The notes under the pieces were generated by a model, which saw nothing but the letters and a program-made list of their open reading frames with translations, searched no databases and had not been told where the DNA came from. Source: Flavobacterium filum DSM 17961 (lineage in GTDB: Bacteria > Bacteroidota > Bacteroidia > Flavobacteriales > Flavobacteriaceae). Taken from it: DNA of 64,000 bases. The stretch covers positions 1 through 64,000 of the forward strand of contig NZ_AUDM01000009.1 in the NCBI RefSeq assembly GCF_000425465.1, read 5' to 3'. Position numbers and translations under genes: made by a program. Shown here one piece after another: positions 60,780-64,000 of this stretch. Numbering within the stretch: the first letter of the stretch is position 1; the number at the start of each line of letters is the position of its first letter.

Positions 60780-63104
60780 ATGATACAAGAATATATCAAT
60801 CAACTCAACGATGCCCAACGTGCACCGGTTCTCCAAAAAGACGGCCCTATGATTGTCATTGCCGGTGCCGGCTCCGGAAAAACACGAGTGTTAACGATGC
60901 GAATTGCTTATTTGATGAGTTTGGGTGTAGATGCGTTTAACATTTTATCGCTCACATTTACCAATAAAGCCGCTCGTGAAATGAAAAAACGTATTGCGGA
61001 TATTGTGGGAAACAACGAAGCCAAAAACCTTTGGATGGGTACGTTTCACTCCGTTTTTGCTAAAATTCTTCGCATTGAAGCGGATAAATTGGGCTATCCG
61101 AGTAATTTTACCATTTATGATACGCAAGACAGTGTGCGGTTGATTGGTGCCATCATCAAAGAAATGCAACTCGACAAAGATATTTACAAACCAAAGCAAG
61201 TGTTGGGTAGAATTTCCTCCTATAAAAACTCGCTAATCACCGTTAAAGCCTATTTCAACAATCCTGAATTGCAAGAGGCGGATGCTATGAGTAAAAAACC
61301 ACGTTTGGGTGAAATTTATCACAACTATGTTGAACGTTGTTTCAAATCTGGAGTGATGGATTTTGACGATTTATTACTTAAAACCAATGAATTATTGAGC
61401 CGTTTCCCGGAAGTGTTGGCCAAATACCAAGACCGTTTTCGCTATATTTTGGTGGATGAGTACCAAGATACCAACCATTCGCAGTATTTGATTGTTCGGG
61501 CGTTGTCAGATCGTTTTCAAAACATTTGTGTGGTGGGAGATGATGCTCAAAGTATTTATGCGTTTCGGGGTGCCAACATCAATAACATTTTGAATTTTCA
61601 AAAAGATTATGCCGATGTGCAAACGTTTCGACTGGAACAAAATTACCGTTCCACCAAAAACATTGTAGAAGCAGCCAATTCCATCATCGATAAAAATAAA
61701 ACCAAACTCGACAAAGTGGTTTGGACACACAACCAAGACGGACCTAAAATAAAAGTCAATCGCAGCATTACCGATGGAGAAGAAGGACGTTTTGTGGCTT
61801 CCACCATCTTTGAAGAAAAGATGCGAAACCAAATGAAAAATGGGGAATTCGCTATTTTGTATCGCACCAATGCTCAATCCCGTGCTATGGAAGATGCCTT
61901 GCGAAAACGTGACATTCCGTACCGAATTTACGGTGGATTATCGTTTTACCAACGTAAAGAAATCAAAGATGTGTTGAGTTATTTACGTTTGATTATCAAC
62001 CCAAAAGACGAAGAAGCATTGGTTCGGGTCATCAATTATCCCGCACGTGGAATCGGGGATTCCACCATTGAAAAATTAACAGTGGCGGCAAATCATTACA
62101 AACGTTCCATCTTTGAAGTGATGGAAAATATTGATAAGATTGACCTCAAACTCAACTCCGGAACCAAGCAAAAATTGGAAGATTTTGTGATGATGATTAA
62201 AAGTTTTCAGGTCATCAACGAAAATCAGGATGCATTTTATTTGGCTGAACATGTGACGAAAAAAACCGGATTGATTCAGGAATTGAAAAAAGACGGCACA
62301 CAGGAAGGCATTCAACGCATTGAAAATATTGAAGAATTACTCAATGGTATCAAAGACTTTATTGAAGGGCAAAAAGAAATAGACGGTGCACGTGGTGCCT
62401 TATCAGAATTTTTAGAAGATGTAGCTTTAGCAACCGATTTAGACAAGGACACCGGCGACGACGACCGTGTGGCATTAATGACCATTCACCTAGCGAAAGG
62501 ATTAGAATTTCCAACGGTTTTTATCGTGGGAATGGAAGAAGATTTATTTCCAAGTGCGATGAGTTTGAACACCCGAAGCGAATTGGAAGAAGAACGCCGT
62601 TTGTTTTATGTTGCTTTGACACGTGCGGAACATCAAGCGTATTTAACTTACGCACAATCCCGTTACCGTTGGGGGAAATTAATGGATAGTGAACCTTCGC
62701 GTTTTATTGAAGAAATTGACGACCGATATCTGGAATTTGTGAGTCCGGTTGAAACAGGTTATCGATACAAACCGATGATTGACACCGACATTTTTGGTGA
62801 TATTGATAAATCAAAATTACGATTAGCGAAACCTACAAACGGAACGCCACCTAAACGATATGGTGAAGAACCGACATCCACTGTCCGAAAATTAAAACCG
62901 GTTTCTGGAAATGCACCCAGTGGAAATAACTTGTTTGATTCCAAATTAATTCCCGGAAATATTGTGATGCACGAACGTTTTGGAAAAGGTGAAGTCCTCA
63001 ACTTAGAAGGCGTTGGAGCCGACAAAAAAGCTGAAATCAAATTTGAAGTGGGTGGAATTAAGAAGTTGTTGCTGCGTTTTGCGAAACTGGATGTCATTGG
63101 ATAA
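60780..63104 (+). CDS. pcrA: ATP-dependent DNA helicase, PcrA/UvrD type
   Basis: The 774-residue superfamily 1A helicase shows the Q motif region LNDAQRAPV, Walker A AGAGSGKTRVL (about 29-39), LSLTFTNKAAREM, Walker B VDEYQDTN, VVGDDAQSIYAFRGA, QNYRSTKNI, LMTIHLAKGLEFPTVF and VALTRAEH. It unwinds DNA in excision repair, removes RecA and helps plasmid replication. The C-terminal ~60 residues form the Tudor-like domain of PcrA (NIVMHERFGKGEVLNLEG). Two palindromic repeats precede it. Confidence 0.94.
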   Translation: MIQEYINQLNDAQRAPVLQKDGPMIVIAGAGSGKTRVLTMRIAYLMSLGVDAFNILSLTFTNKAAREMKKRIADIVGNNEAKNLWMGTFHSVFAKILRIEADKLGYPSNFTIYDTQDSVRLIGAIIKEMQLDKDIYKPKQVLGRISSYKNSLITVKAYFNNPELQEADAMSKKPRLGEIYHNYVERCFKSGVMDFDDLLLKTNELLSRFPEVLAKYQDRFRYILVDEYQDTNHSQYLIVRALSDRFQNICVVGDDAQSIYAFRGANINNILNFQKDYADVQTFRLEQNYRSTKNIVEAANSIIDKNKTKLDKVVWTHNQDGPKIKVNRSITDGEEGRFVASTIFEEKMRNQMKNGEFAILYRTNAQSRAMEDALRKRDIPYRIYGGLSFYQRKEIKDVLSYLRLIINPKDEEALVRVINYPARGIGDSTIEKLTVAANHYKRSIFEVMENIDKIDLKLNSGTKQKLEDFVMMIKSFQVINENQDAFYLAEHVTKKTGLIQELKKDGTQEGIQRIENIEELLNGIKDFIEGQKEIDGARGALSEFLEDVALATDLDKDTGDDDRVALMTIHLAKGLEFPTVFIVGMEEDLFPSAMSLNTRSELEEERRLFYVALTRAEHQAYLTYAQSRYRWGKLMDSEPSRFIEEIDDRYLEFVSPVETGYRYKPMIDTDIFGDIDKSKLRLAKPTNGTPPKRYGEEPTSTVRKLKPVSGNAPSGNNLFDSKLIPGNIVMHERFGKGEVLNLEGVGADKKAEIKFEVGGIKKLLLRFAKLDVIG

Positions 63105-63139
63105 AGTTTAAAAGTTTAAGTGTTTAAAAGTTTAAAAGG
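63104..63139 (-). repeat. CTTTTAAAC word repeat after pcrA
   Basis: The plus strand reads AAGTTTAAAAGTTTAAGTGTTTAAAAG: the reverse of the words in the ferredoxin leader (30986-31018). Confidence 0.6.
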
Positions 63140-63180
63140 TTTTGGGCACTTAGTTTTCAAAACAAAGTATTTACCCAATC

Positions 63181-63206
63181 TTGTCATTCCGAAAGGAGGA
63201 AACTCT
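63181..63206 (+). repeat. TGTCATTCCGA-type dispersed repeat, copy 2
   Basis: TTGTCATTCCGAAAGGAGGAAACTC is the reverse-complement partner of the repeat at 9449-9474, without its GCG insertion. Confidence 0.6.
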
Positions 63207-63243
63207 TAAATAAAGAAAAATTAATAATACGATATAGAAAAAA

Positions 63244-63282
63244 CCCTTAGTACCTTAGTACCACAGCACCTTAGAACCTTAA
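63244..63282 (+). repeat. CCTTAGTACC leader repeat before the DUF6495 gene
   Basis: CCTTAGTACCTTAGTACCAC, then AGCACCTTAGAACCTTAAAG, ends two bases before the ATG at 63285. The same words lie before serA and ligA in sense orientation. Confidence 0.75.
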
Positions 63283-63284
63283 AG

Positions 63285-63761
63285 ATGAAATATACCCGTT
63301 TAACCAAAGAACAATTCGAAGCCCTCCACCAAGAATTCGCTAATTTTTTAGCCACTCAATCCATTGATAAAAAAGAATGGGATGAATTAAAAATGAATAA
63401 ACCCGAAGTAGCCGAACAAGAACTCGATGTGTTTTCGGATTTGATTTGGGAAGGTGTTTTGGCACAAACGAAATATGTAGAGCATTTTTCAAAAAATCAT
63501 ATTTTTCTATTCCATTTTTTGGAAACCGAAGTAAAATCGATTGTGTTGAAAACCTTGGAACCCGAAGTTGATTTTATGACTTCCAAAGGATTGGAATGGA
63601 TGGTCAATAATTTATTTACCGATGCCATTGACATTCATGTGGGACGAAAAGAATACCAAGGCGAACGAAATGCCGCCATTTTTGACATCATCCAACAAGG
63701 AGCAATTTTAAGCGACGGACAATTGTACCAACAAATTGATAACATCGTAAACGCAAAGTAA
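63285..63761 (+). CDS. DUF6495 family protein
   Basis: A 158-residue soluble protein starting MKYTRLTKEQFEALHQEFANFL, with ELDVFSDLIWEGVL and LFHFLETEV. I know this pattern as DUF6495 in flavobacteria, where it has no assigned function. It is acidic and mostly helical. It lies between pcrA and ligA and might share their DNA-repair context, but that is by position only. Confidence 0.8.
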   Translation: MKYTRLTKEQFEALHQEFANFLATQSIDKKEWDELKMNKPEVAEQELDVFSDLIWEGVLAQTKYVEHFSKNHIFLFHFLETEVKSIVLKTLEPEVDFMTSKGLEWMVNNLFTDAIDIHVGRKEYQGERNAAIFDIIQQGAILSDGQLYQQIDNIVNAK

Positions 63762-63762
63762 C

Positions 63763-63804
63763 CTCAGTACCTCAGTACCTTAGCCACTTAGAACCTTAGC
63801 ACCT
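63763..63804 (+). repeat. CCTTAGTACC leader repeat before ligA
   Basis: CCTCAGTACCTCAGTACCTTAG, then CCACTTAGAACCTTAGCACC, begins directly after the DUF6495 stop and ends 7 bases before the ligA ATG. Confidence 0.75.
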
Positions 63805-63811
63805 ATAAAAA

Positions 63812-64000
63812 ATGAACGTCCAAAACAAAATTCAATCCCTTCGTGAAACTCTTAACCAACACAACCACAACTATTATGTGTTGGATAAACCCACCATTTC
63901 TGATTTTGAATTTGATCAGTTATTGAAAGAATTGCAAGATTTGGAAAACCAACATCCTGAGTTTTTTGATGAAAATTCGCCAACGCAACGCGTAGGTGGG
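63812..64000 (+). CDS. ligA: NAD-dependent DNA ligase, N-terminal part (window edge)
   Basis: The first 63 residues ([18 protein letters not shown] to SPTQRVGG) are the start of the LigA Ia domain, with [20 protein letters not shown] and the conserved NAD-binding tyrosines, and SPTQRVGG where the adenylation domain begins. The ligase seals nicks with NAD+ as cofactor. The rest is outside the window. Confidence 0.93.
   Translation, partial: MNVQNKIQSLRETLNQHNHNYYVLDKPTISDFEFDQLLKELQDLENQHPEFFDENSPTQRVGG

Overview
The window is a low-GC chromosomal segment from a Bacteroidetes bacterium, most likely a Flavobacteriaceae member close to Flavobacterium. The evidence is a secreted LRR protein with a type IX secretion sorting domain, promoters of the form TTTG-N19-TAnnTTTG (best upstream of rpsA), A-rich leaders without clear Shine-Dalgarno boxes, menaquinone (Men) genes, and families known mainly from flavobacteria (DUF6146, DUF6787, DUF6495). 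No tRNA, rRNA or CRISPR array was found.

Layout. 1-9.1 kb is accessory DNA on the minus strand: the end of an IS256-type element, a type IIG restriction-modification gene whose 3' end is cut off by it, and a tight six-gene run (small membrane protein, two exported proteins, a lipoprotein, a phospholipase D-like protein, a membrane protein) without a recognised pathway. 9.1-9.95 kb is a gene-free block made largely of short dispersed repeats. 9.9-15.4 kb has an S1-domain CvfB-like protein, a YgiD-type dioxygenase, a serine hydrolase lipoprotein and an exported C1 peptidase. 15.5-21.2 kb is a menaquinone operon (menB, two PH-domain membrane proteins, menA, a UPF0173 hydrolase, menC), convergent with a minus-strand operon from lolD to an NTF2-like protein (21.2-24.2 kb).

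24.4-32.6 kb has msrA-folE, small flavobacterial families, serA and serC of serine synthesis, a LuxC-type acyl-CoA reductase divergent from a ferredoxin, and ychF. 32.6-37.1 kb is AT-rich and repeat-rich, with the LRR protein, an ORF that fuses two unrelated families across a palindromic repeat, and a TPR membrane protein. 37.1-44.7 kb has a Kef-type antiporter with its ancillary oxidoreductase, purB, a cysteine-free sirtuin, an ECF sigma/anti-sigma pair and trmH. 44.8-57.7 kb has a DEAD-box helicase divergent from rpsA, a fasciclin protein, pheT, a bestrophin-like channel and recG. The end has an M1 aminopeptidase gene broken by one in-frame stop, a pcrA/uvrD helicase, a DUF6495 gene and the start of ligA.

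The most unusual property is the density of short dispersed repeats: two palindrome families (CCTGACAGG type and CCCTCGAAGGG type), drifting word-like arrays (AGAATAGA-, CCTTAGTACC-, CATTACC-, GATTAACG-, TTTAAACTTT-like) and imperfect direct duplications. Several sit immediately 5' of start codons in the sense orientation, one appears to have fused two genes, and one resembles an expanded heptad repeat inside the restriction enzyme.
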